Shown here piece after piece: positions 34,396 through 47,594 of a DNA stretch of 64,000 nt (position 1 is its first letter; the number at the start of each line of letters is the position of its first letter). The DNA comes from Pardosa pseudoannulata (lineage: Eukaryota; Arthropoda; Arachnida; Araneae; Lycosidae). A program made the position numbers and the translations under genes. The notes under the pieces were generated by a model, which saw only the letters and a list, made by a program, of their open reading frames with translations, searched no databases and was not told the origin of the DNA. The stretch is taken from the NCBI GenBank assembly GCA_032207245.1, contig CM063499.1:76268978-76332977 (forward strand), given 5' to 3'.

Positions 34396-36109
34396 GTTAC
34401 AGTAAAAGTAATAAATTTGGTGATTATATAAAATTATCAGTGATTATACATAATCACCACTAAATTTAGTAAATGATAAATTATTTCATATTTATCAAAT
34501 TTACCGGTTTATTTATAAAAAACCCAACTGATGATGGGGAAGGTAATAAATTCAGATTCTTTTGTGGAAACAAACCAAACCCATATTAAATAGGGAAAAA
34601 AATTATTTATTTGCATTTACATGTAAGTTTACTTCTGTAGACGTATTAGACTGTTTTAGAATTACAAAGCTTGCCAGATTTTGTACATTTGCACTTATCA
34701 TAATCACCACTAAATTTGGTAAATATCCAACTCGTAATGGTAAATGTGATAAATATTATAACTTATTGGGCCAGTAGAATAGAGTGCACGTTTGAGTAGT
34801 TACTGCTCAGAAAGATATTTTTTGGTTGGACAATATGGCATTAGAGACCACAAATTACAATATTTTATATTTTACAATTAAAAAGTCAATAAATGGTTAT
34901 TTTAGGTCACATACATTTATTTAGCCTGAACGAAATTTGAATAAGGGCCTGACAGGTGTTGTGAAATGAAAAAAATGCAATTTACATGAGCTTGTACAAA
35001 ACAGTTGCACATAAAAAAAAAAAAAAAAACTGCAGTTACATACATGGTTTCCACGCACCTGGAAAATCATGGATTTAGACAATGGATTAATTTTGTCATG
35101 GAAAGTCTTGATTTTTCAAGTAAAATGAGTAAAAGTCATGTATCCGCTAAACTACCGATTTAAAAAAAAGTGCATTGAATTGTTTAATTCTATTTTTACT
35201 TGTCATTTGGTTGAAGTTACTGAGTTTGGTATTTATGTATTATCCTATTGACCATATTGCCAAGTAAAATTTGTTCACCAAGGAAACTCAAAGCAAGAAA
35301 GCTTAATGGGTGTGGAAATGTATATTATTCTGGTTTTTTCTTAAATTGTAGATTAAAATTTTATTAATATAATAACAATTATTTTTTTAATAAAAATTAG
35401 TTAAGATTTTTGCACAAAATATAAGTTTATCTCTAGGGATATTGTATATAAACATTATAGGGTTATATTCGGCTATTATTCATGGTCACCTGGATAATAC
35501 CAAAGTACCCTGAATTCAAATTGCAAGATCTGCTAAATCAGGGAAAGTCATGAAAAGTCGTGGATTTGAAAAATTTTATTTTGGCAGATACCCTATACAT
35601 ATAAAAAACAAACTAAACCCATATTCTAGAGAAAAAAAAACCCATTTTTTTTTAATAATGTTAAATGCTATTACTACGAATTACTAAACATTTTAAGTTT
35701 ACTTATTTAAGCATATTACACTATTATGACATTTAGAATTACAAAGTCTGCCAGATTTTTTACATTTGCACTAATAAGACTCGCTTTGTTCCTTACAAAC
35801 ACATCGCTGACCTCCAGATAGAGATGTCTTTCTAACGCATTCTCAAAGTGATATTGCTAGATTTGGAACATCGTCAAGCAATTTTACCAGCAGGAAATTT
35901 AAGATTTGAAACCTTAAACATTTTCTTGATTTATAATTCGAAACCTTCTTTAGCACTTTTATTCCCTTACCTGTTATGAGTTGGGGATTTTATAAACTGG
36001 TAAAGTTGATAAATATGAAATAATTTATCATATTTACCAAATTTAGTGGTGATTATGTATAATCATCGATAATTTTATATAATCACTGATTTATCATTTT
36101 TACCATAAC
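34396..36109. mobile_element. Element with long terminal inverted repeats (about 110-120 bp), composite
   Basis: The region 34396-34515 is inverse to 35990-36109; both contain the GATTATnnATAATCA and CCACTAAATTTAG motifs. Inside, 34565-34700 is partly repeated at 35605-35775, suggesting two overlapping copies. A hAT element (35043) interrupts it. The superfamily is not clear. Confidence 0.7.
35043..35595. mobile_element. hAT-like non-autonomous element, family CAGGGTATCTGCC, copy 2 (inverted)
   Basis: Reads CATGGTTTCCACGCACCTGG at the left and GGCAGATACCCTA at the right, the reverse complement of copy 1 with a shortened centre. It is inserted inside the long-TIR element 34396-36109. Confidence 0.75.
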
Positions 36110-36513
36110 ATATATACAATGTAATATGCATTTCAGTTGAATCAATTAAGACTCGTACTTTCCTAATCCAATTTTGAAACTAGTTTTATTTTGTATACAA
36201 GCAGAATAAATTTAGAAAATTTATTTCCATTAAAAATCATGAATAGGTGCATTTCATGGCATTATTTTACATTGGTTAATATTGGATTTAAAACAATTTT
36301 CGTCAAATCATATATTTGTTTTGTCAGTGTGAAGCTGTAAGTCATTTCATTTTAACCATTTGGAGTTGCTTCTAGAAAAAAAATATATATATATATATAT
36401 ACACAACTATTTTGTGCACAGTACTGTTTAATGAAATAACCCATTAATCATCTCTATCAGCCAAATTGTTGTTTGCTACTAGGAGTCTCTTACTTTGAGT
36501 TAATTGTAATATT

Positions 36514-36687
36514 TGGTTTGGTTTAGAGCACTAGGTATTTTTTTTTTCTACATAAGGGCTAATGAGACCAAGATCTACTGCTTGAAGTCATTTCCGAATG
36601 GCTATGAACATCCATACCACAGTGGGATTGGAATTCACAAAGTCCGATGGCAAAGATGAGTACCCTACCCATTCGCTCATCGTTGGC
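36514..36687 (-). mobile_element. SINE copy (minus)
   Basis: The body and tRNA-like half are recognisable but mutated (B box GAATTCCAATCCCAC on the minus strand). Short ATTGTAAT repeats occur on both sides. Confidence 0.75.
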
Positions 36688-38234
36688 TATTGTAATGTAA
36701 TAAGTAATAGAAAATAGGAATATTGAGATTGGGAATTTTAAAAATTGTTCTTTAAATAGGTATTTTATTTGGAGTATCTACTATGTAGGTTTACCTATGA
36801 ATATATGTGTACATACACACCCACAGTGAAATGAGTTTTAAATATACATCTAAATTAAAAATTGTTGAAGATTCAAATTTTTAATGCATTATAATTTTAA
36901 TGAAAAAAATATTAATACTTTAAAAAACCTAATTATAATCTCAAGTTTTTAAACATGCAGAGAAGTTTAAATGACAATATTTAATCATGTATAAATGAAA
37001 TTTGGTAAGGGAGTGTGAACTTTACTTAAAAGAACCAATGATGATTTAAAATATAAACTAATGAAACTTAATAACATATTACAAATATATCACCTAAAAG
37101 TACTATACAGATTAGAATCATTGAATACTGAAGTGCACCAACTCCTGCCTTGTTTTGAATACATCACAAAAAGAACAAAAAACTAATTTATGGTAGTTTG
37201 GTTGGGTTAATATTTTAACTTTAGTTCAGAATTAAATTATGAAAGCAAACTTGTATCAAATGAAGTATTTAACAAAGTGCCTCAATATTTCTTAGTGGTA
37301 CCTTAAAGTTCTCCAAAACACATGCTGTACTATAAGAATTTTTTTTTATCTTCTAATAAGTGCATGCATACAAGCTAGTAAAGCCAATTAGTATAATTTA
37401 CAAATCAGTGTCATCTTAAAATATTTTGTGTACATACTTATTTTTCTACTAAGTAAAAGATTGTTAATGACGTGAAATTTTTTTTTTTTATATTCCAAAA
37501 TTGGAAGGAGTCTGCTGAGTATAACTCAAACTTTAAAGTTTGTTCGAAATGAGATAAAAATAAGTGATTATTACAGAAATCAAAAAGTGCAATTTTGATT
37601 GTGAAACACTCTTAAGAGTACAAATTTTCTTCATTTAGGACTATATAAGAAAGTTAAAATGTTCCACAATACTAGACTATAAAGAAACATTTATAAAAAT
37701 CAGTGTATTTAGCTAAAATTGTGATCCGATATGAAAGAGATGTTAATGAAATGAAATAATCTATTAGAAAACTGGAGCTGTAAGTTATATTAAAAATAGT
37801 TTTAATAACAGTGAACACAAGATATTAATTCTATTATAATAAATATTTAATTTTTTTAAATTTTAGAGTATACCTAAAAAACTTAAGTAAATCTTAATAT
37901 ATCATAAACAATGTTATTTACCCCCAAAACATGAAACGGGTTATATTACATTAGTTTTATATTAGACAACTATTTGAATAACATGAAGGTGCCTGAAAAG
38001 TTTACAAATTTAAAGGCTTAAAAACTGGTAGATATATAATATGGGCATATTATGCTTGTATTGTTTAAATAATAAACAGTCATTATCTTCCCACTTTCTT
38101 TCCAACTTGTTTTATTTGACTTTAAATTCATTGCAATAAATAAATGTTGATGTCTTATCAGTTTCTGGTTTTTAATGTTGCAACAATATTAAGATTATAT
38201 TTTTTCTTAATGAATCAGCATAATTTAAGATTAG
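36688..38234. other. No gene seen
   Basis: AT-rich intergenic DNA between the ZNF598 3' flank and the LINE fragment. Confidence 0.6.
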
Positions 38235-39221
38235 CTATTTTTGAACAGAAGATGTAGAATTAAGCTCATGTCTGAGGTATCTGAAGTTTTCTATGCAGAG
38301 AGAGGTCTTAGGCAGGGAGACTCTTTGTCTTGCATTTTATTTAATATAGCCGTTGAAAAAGTTATACAAGATTCAGGTATCAACACTAGAGGCACAATCC
38401 TGCAGAAATCTATTCAGGTACTTGCATATGCAGATGATATTGATATTGTTGGGGGAAGAAAACAGGATGTGGTTGAGGCATTTATTGCCCTTGAGAGTGC
38501 TACTAGGGATATGGGTTTAACAGTAAACGAGGAAAAAAACTAAGTTTTTGGTCGTGAGTCCTAGAATACATGATGTACAATGGCTTAATATTGGAAACTA
38601 TATTTTTGAGGGAGTCACCCAGTTTAAATACTTGGGCACACTTATTACCAGTAGAAATGAGATAAAGACCGAAATTAAAAACCGAATTTTGATGGCAAAT
38701 AGGTGCTATTTTGGTTTAAAGAACCAAATAAAATCTAAACTCCTTTGCATCAATACAAAAATAAACCTATACAAAACCCTTATAAGACCAATCATTTTAT
38801 ATGGCAGTGAGACATGGGCAATTAACAAAACAGAAGAAAATAGGCTACTCATTTTTGAAAGAAAAATCCTTAGGTCAATATTTGGAGCAGTAAAAGAAAA
38901 CAATACGTGGAGAGGTTTATATAACCATGAATTATATACTAAATACAAACAGCCTAACATCTTGACAGTTATTAAATCCTACAGAATTAGATGGCTAGGA
39001 CATGTTTTCAGATGAGCAGATTCGGACCCAGTTAAAAAATTAACTTTTTCAAAGAGGTAGACCAGCACACAAGGTGGTTGGATTGTGTGGAGAAAGATTT
39101 GGAGATATTGGGTATTAATAGATGGAGAAACCTTGCAAAAAGTCGTGAGGAAGCAGACAGAGAAAGCCTTGGCCTGTACCGGGCTGTAGCACTGCTGAAG
39201 AAGATTTTTGAACAGATCTGA
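38235..39221 (+). pseudogene. 5'-truncated, frameshifted LINE reverse transcriptase
   Basis: This is the C-terminal half of a non-LTR retrotransposon polymerase. The first part has GLRQGDSLSCILFNIAVE and the catalytic YADDIDI motif, and ends at 38540 where an extra A in an A-run shifts the frame. The next frame continues KFLVVS..., FKYLGTLIT, ILYGSETWAINK and YRIRWLGHVFR up to a TGA at 39014. A third frame carries WLDCVEKDLEILGINRWRNL to a stop at 39219-39221, the usual tail of these proteins. The endonuclease and N-terminal RT are missing, and no open start codon is present. It is a dead 5'-truncated copy; the clade was not assigned. Confidence 0.88.
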
Positions 39222-40019
39222 TATTATAACTAACATAAAGATTCTCAGTCTTTAGTAAGTTTGACATGTATTTATAAATAATAACTTATTGTTCAACTAT
39301 ATAAAATCTCACACAAAGGATTATTAAAAACAACAACTCGGGAAATAAACAATATTTAATAATCTTTCTCTCCATTTACCATCTGTACATACCACAAAAG
39401 GCCTAAAACAGTAACTAAACAACTTCTTTACATATTTTGTACATGCACTACCTAAAGCACATACATTTCAGGAATGCAACAGTAATTTTTAGCTACAATA
39501 TACAAGGCATGTTCTGGAAGGAAAATCTTAAAAACTGATGATTTTACATCAAACTTTACAAGGCTAAAATAAATTAAAAATCACAATCCATTTCTTGAGC
39601 TAAATTTACCCATCCATGCCTTAAAAAACATCCCAAGTAGCAAATGATAATATAATTTAATAAATAATCGATTTAAATTCATATATGATAAGGTAAGGAG
39701 TTTCTCTACTTAACAACCTAATCTATGCAGTACCATTTAAAAATTAGAAAGAATTATAAAAATTAATCCCACCATTTTTTGCCCTTAAACCAGAAATACA
39801 AGCATGAAGGGCATTTATTATAAAAGAAAGTTAAAAAATTTGTATAACAAGAACTCCTTAACTCATCTGAATTGTATGATCAAATATATAAATATATTTA
39901 TTTAAAAATAAATTTTAATATAATTAATGCTTTATAATCAACAACAGCTATCACATTTTACAGTCATTAGAAAATAGTGCCTTCCATCCTCACAATAGTA
40001 ATTAAATACTACTATGTTC
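39222..40019 (-). other. Probable SEC16 3' untranslated region
   Basis: AT-rich and without coding sequence, directly downstream of the SEC16 stop. Reverse-strand AATAAA hexamers occur (for example near 39819-39824 and in the 39880-39910 stretch). The true poly(A) site is unknown. Its far end adjoins the LINE fragment. Confidence 0.4.
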
Positions 40020-40148
40020 TCATGTTGGATATGTTCTTCGACCTGCTCGTCCAATCATATGTCTACTACTGCTTACATTTGATCTTCTGGATTCAAATTC
40101 AGCAGGATCAAACATCAAAGGAGCAGATGAAACAATCCGAGATTGCTC
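40020..40148 (-). CDS. Sec16: SEC16 terminal coding exon
   Basis: After a pyrimidine-rich TTCTTTAG acceptor it encodes 42 residues ([20 protein letters not shown]..., ending RAGRRTYPT) and a TGA. The MFDPAEF stretch and the basic RAGRR tail look like a Sec16 C-terminus. It lies 9 kb from the previous exon, so a transcript would be needed to exclude alternative last exons. Confidence 0.75.
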   Translation of the reverse strand, partial: EQSRIVSSAPLMFDPAEFESRRSNVSSSRHMIGRAGRRTYPT

Positions 40149-43100
40149 CTAAAGAAAATAAAGAAAAGAACATTACATTTGACTTACAACTAATTTGTAA
40201 ACATATTAACCTTTAAACCATTTGTATCTCAACAACCCCAAATTAAAAATATATATATATATATTTCCTAGAATGCTAGAATACATTATTACATTTTTCA
40301 GAAGTGTTTGAATAACTTAAGAAAATCTCTGGATAATTTTATAGACTTTACATTAGGAGGGATGTAAAAGTAAGTATTAGTAAATGATGTTTTCAATGAG
40401 AGGGCAAGGGAAATTACATTCACTTCTATAAAAGTTTATAAAAAGAAAAACTGTTAAGGTATCCGTCTACGTTAAAAACATTTTTTTTCCCCAAAAAAAT
40501 CATAATTTTTTTTTATTTCTCTATTGTAGAATTTCAACTTTTAGGCTTCTAAATCTGTTTTTGTTTTGTCTCTAGGGCATTTTAGAGAAAAGTTACAGCT
40601 GTCAAAACAAACCGGAAATAACGACTTCAGAACTGGAAGTTGTGAATTTAAAGTCTATTCAATGAGCATTTTTTGGACAAAACTTTTTAAATTTTCATGA
40701 AGATTAGTTTAAACATTTTTCTATTATTTTTGATAATTAGAAACTTGGCAATTAGAAATTTTTGAAGCAAGAGAGTGTGGGGGGATTTTAAACATGTATT
40801 TTAATTTTTTAATAGCTAAAATTGCTTTTATAAACTTCAAATGCATTTTTCTCAGAATGGTATTTTTAATAAAATGTTGAAACTTGAAATGGGATTTCTC
40901 AAAAAGTTCTTAAAATATTTTGTTGAAAATTATTATCAATACTTTTGATAGTATTTAATAGAGAATGACCTACACGATTTAAATTGATTATTTTTAATGA
41001 TGTTGCATTCATAGTTAGATATAAAGGTAATGAAAATTCATTAAAAATTGAAAGTGTATAATTTTAAAGAACCAAAATTTTTTACCAAATGTAAATTAAG
41101 GAAAGATTTTAGGTTATTCACTAGTCCAGCGTATAAGAAATGTGTTGCATCAAAAAATACTGAAATAATTTAATTTATTAAAAAATTAGACCTTTTGATA
41201 AAACCTGAATTTTTTACTAAATTTTCTTAATTTATTAGAAAAACTTCTCCAGGAATAAATTTTTTTAATTGCAATTCTATGTAATAATATAAAAAATAAA
41301 TCTAAAAATGTAAAAACATGAACTAGTTTCTACATTTCAAGAAAAAAGTTCTCTGAACGTAGACGGATACCTTAAAGCAGACATGCCAACATTCAGGCAC
41401 TTGTATCAGGAGTAACAACAAGGTTTGAAATTTTAGAATGCTAATTACAGATTACACATAAGTACATATCTTATTGGTTTCAAAATTATAATTAAACTTA
41501 AAATATTTACACAGTAGTAAATTGCAAAAAGTAAATTAAAATTTATGCATTTAAAATTGTATGAGTAGCTTTTTTAAGCTTTAATAACTTATTTTTCAGA
41601 ACAGTGTTTCTTGTAGCAACATTGAAACTGATTAAAATATTTCCATTTTTCTATCATCGAGGATTCTAGAGTTTGTCTACTCAAATATGACCTAAATTCA
41701 GTTTGGTTTTTCAGCACAGTACTGTAAACTCTTTAACATGCAGCATTACTGTGTGGGAAGAGTAATATTCAGCATTATTTTTTGAAAAACTTTGTATTTA
41801 ATTGCTGAACTGTAATTTTTCAGATGTTCAAAAGTTTTGTTATTTTCTGGAGCAATCTGAGGAGTTTCCAGAGTTATCCATTTTTCTTATTTCTCCAGAT
41901 AATCCGAAGAGTTGGCATGTCTGTTAAAAATATGCAAATTTGCTAGACATTTTTTTAAAAAATTAAATTTTACTCTGAAAAAAATTAAAAGAAGATTAAC
42001 AGAAATTACCAGAATTTTTAAAATAAAGGCAATCATTCGATATCTTTTGCTAACTAATATGGCATGTATGCTCTTTTGACTTTCGTCTGTACTTTTGCCC
42101 ACATTCTATGAAAACAGCATATACCTTTGTTATATTATCCCAGACTATATGACTTTCATCCCTAAACATTTCTATCTCTTCTAATCGTAAGGGATTGCCT
42201 TTTTCAGTACTTTCCTGCAGTGTACTATCAATCTTACCAAGTTTCAACCTATCAATTTAAGATTCTTCAGAATCTGGTACACCATTTCACAGCACATGGG
42301 AGATTGAGAGTTAAAATGAATGTGCTGTAATTTTTGATCCACTTTTTAAGCAAACAGAAAGGGAAAATAATTCATAATTTTATTTTTCCAAATATAGAGA
42401 AGCGTGAACCCCCAAATTATGACGGGTTTCTCAGAATACAAAATCTCTCATTATTTCAAACATATAAAAAAGTAATTAAATTTTTAAAACAAAAATTTCA
42501 ATTTTAGTTTCTACATACAAAAAAATTACATATTTCTTATAAAATTTTTTTCATAAATAATTTGAAACCATTTTTTTGTGAAAAATCTCCATAAAAACAA
42601 TTTCTAAAATTATTTTTAGTAATAATGTTTTGAAATCAAATGATAAATTAAACATTGCAAGACAGCAACAATTAACAAAAACCATCTTTTAAAGCTCACT
42701 GTGTAAATGACATCTGTACAATATAGATTTGCAACACGATAATATAAATGGTTAAGACTAAATTTTAAATAGCAATGCTGTTACAAAAAAGTGAATTGTA
42801 AAATAAACATAAATCTCTAATTAAGAACAAACAAATAACCTCAATTTTTAATATAAATAAAATCCTTAAACCTTTAAACTATTTATCAACTAAAAAATAA
42901 AATAAATAAAAGCATTCTTTTACCTCAATGCTTCAATGTATGTAATACCAGTCACACAAGAAAGCATTAAAAAATAGCTTTTTTTCATTAAACAGTTAAG
43001 AATATATGAAGAAATGCAAAAATGCACATTTTTATAATTCAATAATTTTGTAACTATAGATGACACACATCTCTTATAGTAAGATATTTCATACCTAATA

Positions 43101-46100
43101 TTTAGTTATATCACAATTAAAAGAGAAACGATTGTCAAGACTTTGCTATCAATTTGCACTAATCTTTTCAATTAACTGACCACAGTTAAGCAATACATCA
43201 TTTGAACAGTCTTCTTTAAATTACCTTTGCTAATATAACTATTTACAAAGGTTTTCTCTTTTGTTTGTTATACTTTAAATCCTAATTTAAAATACATAAA
43301 AATGTTAGCATACTAAAATCATACACTGTATCATCATAAAAATGGATTAAATTAAAATATATATATCTTTCAGTTCTTAGACCCCCCCCCCTGCTTTTTT
43401 TAAAACCTAAAACAGAGGAGGTCTGTAACCTGGGTTCGTTGATACTTTGACAATGGTTCTACAAGTGAACACTATTTTTTTTTACCAAAGCAACAAAATT
43501 ATATCAATATTTTAATTTTTGTAAAAGATTAACTTCTTAAAGAAAGTTTGTTTGTAGAAATAAATATAAATAAATATTTCATGAATAATCTTAAATTTTG
43601 TAAAATTCATGCTTCAAATACATTAATTGGTATGGTTTGGAGTGCTACGGTCTATTTTTTGCAACACAAGGGTTAATGAGACCAGGACCTACAGCTTAAA
43701 GCCGATTCCAAATGGCTACGAACATCCATGCCTCTGTGGGATTCAAACCTACAAACTCAGGAACTGAAAGCCAGCACCCTAACCAATCAACTACCGTTTG
43801 GTGAATACATTAATTGAGATGCATTTTGTCACATATTTGTGTCCATTCTTTTTGCCCCTCTTTTTTTTTTTTTTTTCGAAAGATACCTATGCATCTGAAT
43901 TATCTGGAATAAAGCTCACCCCTTGGGTTCAAGAATATATCTCATACTGTAAAACATCTAATATCACTTGTTTCAAGCTATGTATGCCGCAACAGAAACA
44001 AAATACAGAAACAGAATGGATGGTGATGATGACAATTCGTTGCAGATTTAAAAATTTATTGCAAATGTAAAAATACTTTTTAGTAACAATCAATCACAGC
44101 CAAATAATTAAAAGAATTTTCTTTTTAATAACATGTTCTGATCACGCTTGCAACTGCTGAGGTACTTTCAAAAAAGGTGAGAAAAGTGACAAATAATACA
44201 GAATAAGTGACTAAAAAGTGACTAAACATTGAAAAAAAAAAGAGATTTTTTTTTCTCCTCTTGATTACAGATGCTATTATTAAGATTTTTCTATTTATTT
44301 TAACTCTAAATCAAATGATTCATGCAAGACATGATTTTAGCATCAAATACAAAAAATGTTAAAAATTTTGTTTAACACAACTCAACATTGCTTTTAATTC
44401 AAGAAAATCTATAAATTAGATTCGAATTTCATACAATACATTAATTTTATATTTGCAATTTTCTGCATATATTAATGATGTTTTGAAATATGTACATAGA
44501 TAGATTAGAGTATCTAAACAAAAATTAAGAAGAAAAAGAGAAATGTGTGCTTTGACATAAATTACTTTAATGTATTAAATGTACATTTCAGTACAAATGT
44601 AGATATCGGGAACTTCTTTGCTACTTTTTAAAATCACTAAATTCTGGAAACCATATGAATAATTACATTTTCATAAGAAAAATAAGATTAGAGCATCACA
44701 TTTTTGGTCTTTTATTAAAATATTTTGTTATTAATTCAGATTTTTTTTTTTTCAAAAACAGACTTTTGCTGTGATACACCATGAAAAAAGTGACTGTTTG
44801 CTTAAAAAAGTGACTCAAAGTGATCAATTGTAAAAAAAGTGACTAAAGGTGAGAAAAGTGACGGAATTGCAAGCCTGATAATATAATCTGAAATTTCGTA
44901 ATTTTCATGCTTCGAATACATTAACTGAGATGCATTTTGTCACATATTTGTGTCCATTCTTTTTGCCTCTCCTTGTTTTTTTTCCAAAGATACCTATGCA
45001 TCTGAATTATCTGGAATAAAGCCAACTCCTTGGGTCAGAATATATCTCATACTGATAAAACATCTAATATCACTTGTTTCAAGCTATGTATGCCACAACA
45101 AAAACAAAATACAGAAAGAGAATGGATGGTGATGATGACAATCAGTTGCAAATTTCAAAATTTATTGCAAACGTAAAAATGCTTTCCAATAACAAACAAT
45201 CACAGCCAAATAATTAAAAGAATTTTCTTTTTAATAACTTGTGATTTAAAATATCGTTGCTTTTGTTTATTATTTAGAGAATATATTTTAGAGACCATTA
45301 GCTACAATACTATTTAACCCTTATGTTACATCAGTATACATCTTGTTTTTCCAAAAGTTTCATATCACGATTTTTTTTATTTTTTTTATGCTTTTTATAG
45401 CCCAAAGAAGTTACCAATGCACTTTTTTTTTTTTTTTTTTGCTTTTCTTCAAAAAAGCAATCTTGCCACGATAAGGGTTAACATCTTATTACGATATTTA
45501 TTATGTGATAAAATAAATATGTAATAATAATTTTATAAATTTGAGTAGGATAAGGCTTTGATATTCTATTTAACTCTTTGATCAAGAGGTTTCTTAAATT
45601 AAAATGATAAGCTCAAAAGGTTGAATAATCGAACTAAAACAAATAAGTGTAACTATTGGTACTATTTATTACTACTGGTATTATTTATTACATTATAGCC
45701 CTGTTTACATGTGCCAGTAACCTTCATTTTACTGGGTAAAAGAGATTTTACTTAGAATAAAAAATATCTGTTAACATGAACAATGATTTCAACCTTCCTT
45801 TTTGCTGGGATTGTCGTCAAAAGCAATGTGATCATATGGGACTGCAATCCCACCATTCTGTGTATTGAGCTCTTGTTTACTTGATACAAAATGCTACATC
45901 TCCATTTCTTTTTAACTCTTTTAAATGAATCCCATAAAAAATTCATTAAATTATGATGAAAATTTTTAATGAATAAAGGAATTAATTCAATCCATTAGCC
46001 TGTCATTATCAGTTGCAAATGCATTTTTTATTACTGTACTTTTTGTAGCAGCGAAGTCAGACATTTTAAAATCTAGTGCTAGCAAACACAAATGACGCTG

Positions 46101-47563
46101 GGAAAGGAAATTAAACTCTGCAATTACTCTAGGAATAAGTTGGAATTTTTCTATATCTCATTTATTCCGTAAATTATACATATCAATATATAACTGGCTT
46201 TACATTGCAATTTAATGATATATTGACATAAGAAATTACATTGAAAATTTTTTACTGTATCATTGTACTATAAGCTTACAGTGAAAATATTTTATAGATT
46301 AATATTCTACATAATAATTTTAAATTAATTACACTTATGTGTTATGGAGAAAAAGAAATATAAAAAAGTCATTTAAATTTTATTCTATGTGACCTTAAGT
46401 AATAATATGATAGAAAATACTTCAATAAATTTGAGAAAAACATACAAGTAGCTCTGCACTTTTGGACAGTAATGAAGATGTATGTTTAGTAATTATATCC
46501 AATTAAAATTTTTTTAATGTTTTACTGGTCAATTTTTCATGTAACTTCTGCCTGTGCTTGCAGTTGACACAATTTCAAAATGTGCACAAATCAGTGATCA
46601 TTCCTATTGTGCAGACACTGTTATTCAAACTCGAGGATTTATAAAGATGATGTTATTATACAGAGATGTAACCTTTGAAAGTGTTATTTGATGCATTTGC
46701 TGTTACTGTCAGTATACCAGAAAGATGATTTTACATTAGAGACTTAAATCAATTTAGCTTAATTGGCATTCGTTACCACTTTGTGATACAACAATGAGTA
46801 GAAAATTTTAAAATTGCAAAATGCTAAATTGCACAATGCAGAATATTACAGTGAAACTTCTCCAAACGGCCACCCTTCTAAATGGTCAATTTTTCATGGT
46901 ACAGATTTTTCGACTCATAGACCTAATGGTAAATAACCTGTATCAGCAGCCACCTGACCCCTCTAAATGGCTACCAAGTGGGATTGCCCCTTTCATTTTT
47001 CGGGAACTTCTACTTACTCCATGCTTTAATTTTGAGTGACAAAACTCAAGGTCAGATTTATGGTCGGATATAAGACAAAGGAATAACTTGAGAAGTCCAT
47101 TCCCACGGTTTCCCCCTTTCTAAGAAAGATTAAATCTGTTATTGCTTTTGTATTCTCCCCACACCCTTCAGATAGGGAATCCCTATTGCACCATCCATAG
47201 AAACTGAGGAAGGAACAGGACAATCAAGCGTTGAAGGTGTCCTAGGGCCTTTGTTTGGAATTCCAATCGGTAAAGTTAAGGAAGAATTGCACCTCTGGAA
47301 GCAAACATGTCATTCACACCAGTTTCCTTCCATTAGTTGGTCAATGATCTGAATTGCAACGATGTCGAAATACGTTTTTCTAAATCTTGAGCAGATCATT
47401 GAAGTTCTGATTCAATATGAGAATGGCAAATCAGCCAGAAAGTTAGCTGAATTATTTAACTGCGGAAGAACGGAAATCAACAAATTCATTAAAGAAAAGA
47501 ATTTGATTTTAAAGCAGTACGATGACTAGAAAACAAACTAAAACAAATTGTGGCCTTAAAAAG

Positions 47564-47594
<31 letters not shown>

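Noticed and set aside
43798..45132. Duplicated short frame [14 protein letters not shown] as exons of a gene
   Set aside because: Present in both copies of a duplicated segment but with different indels and early stops; no matching partner exon.
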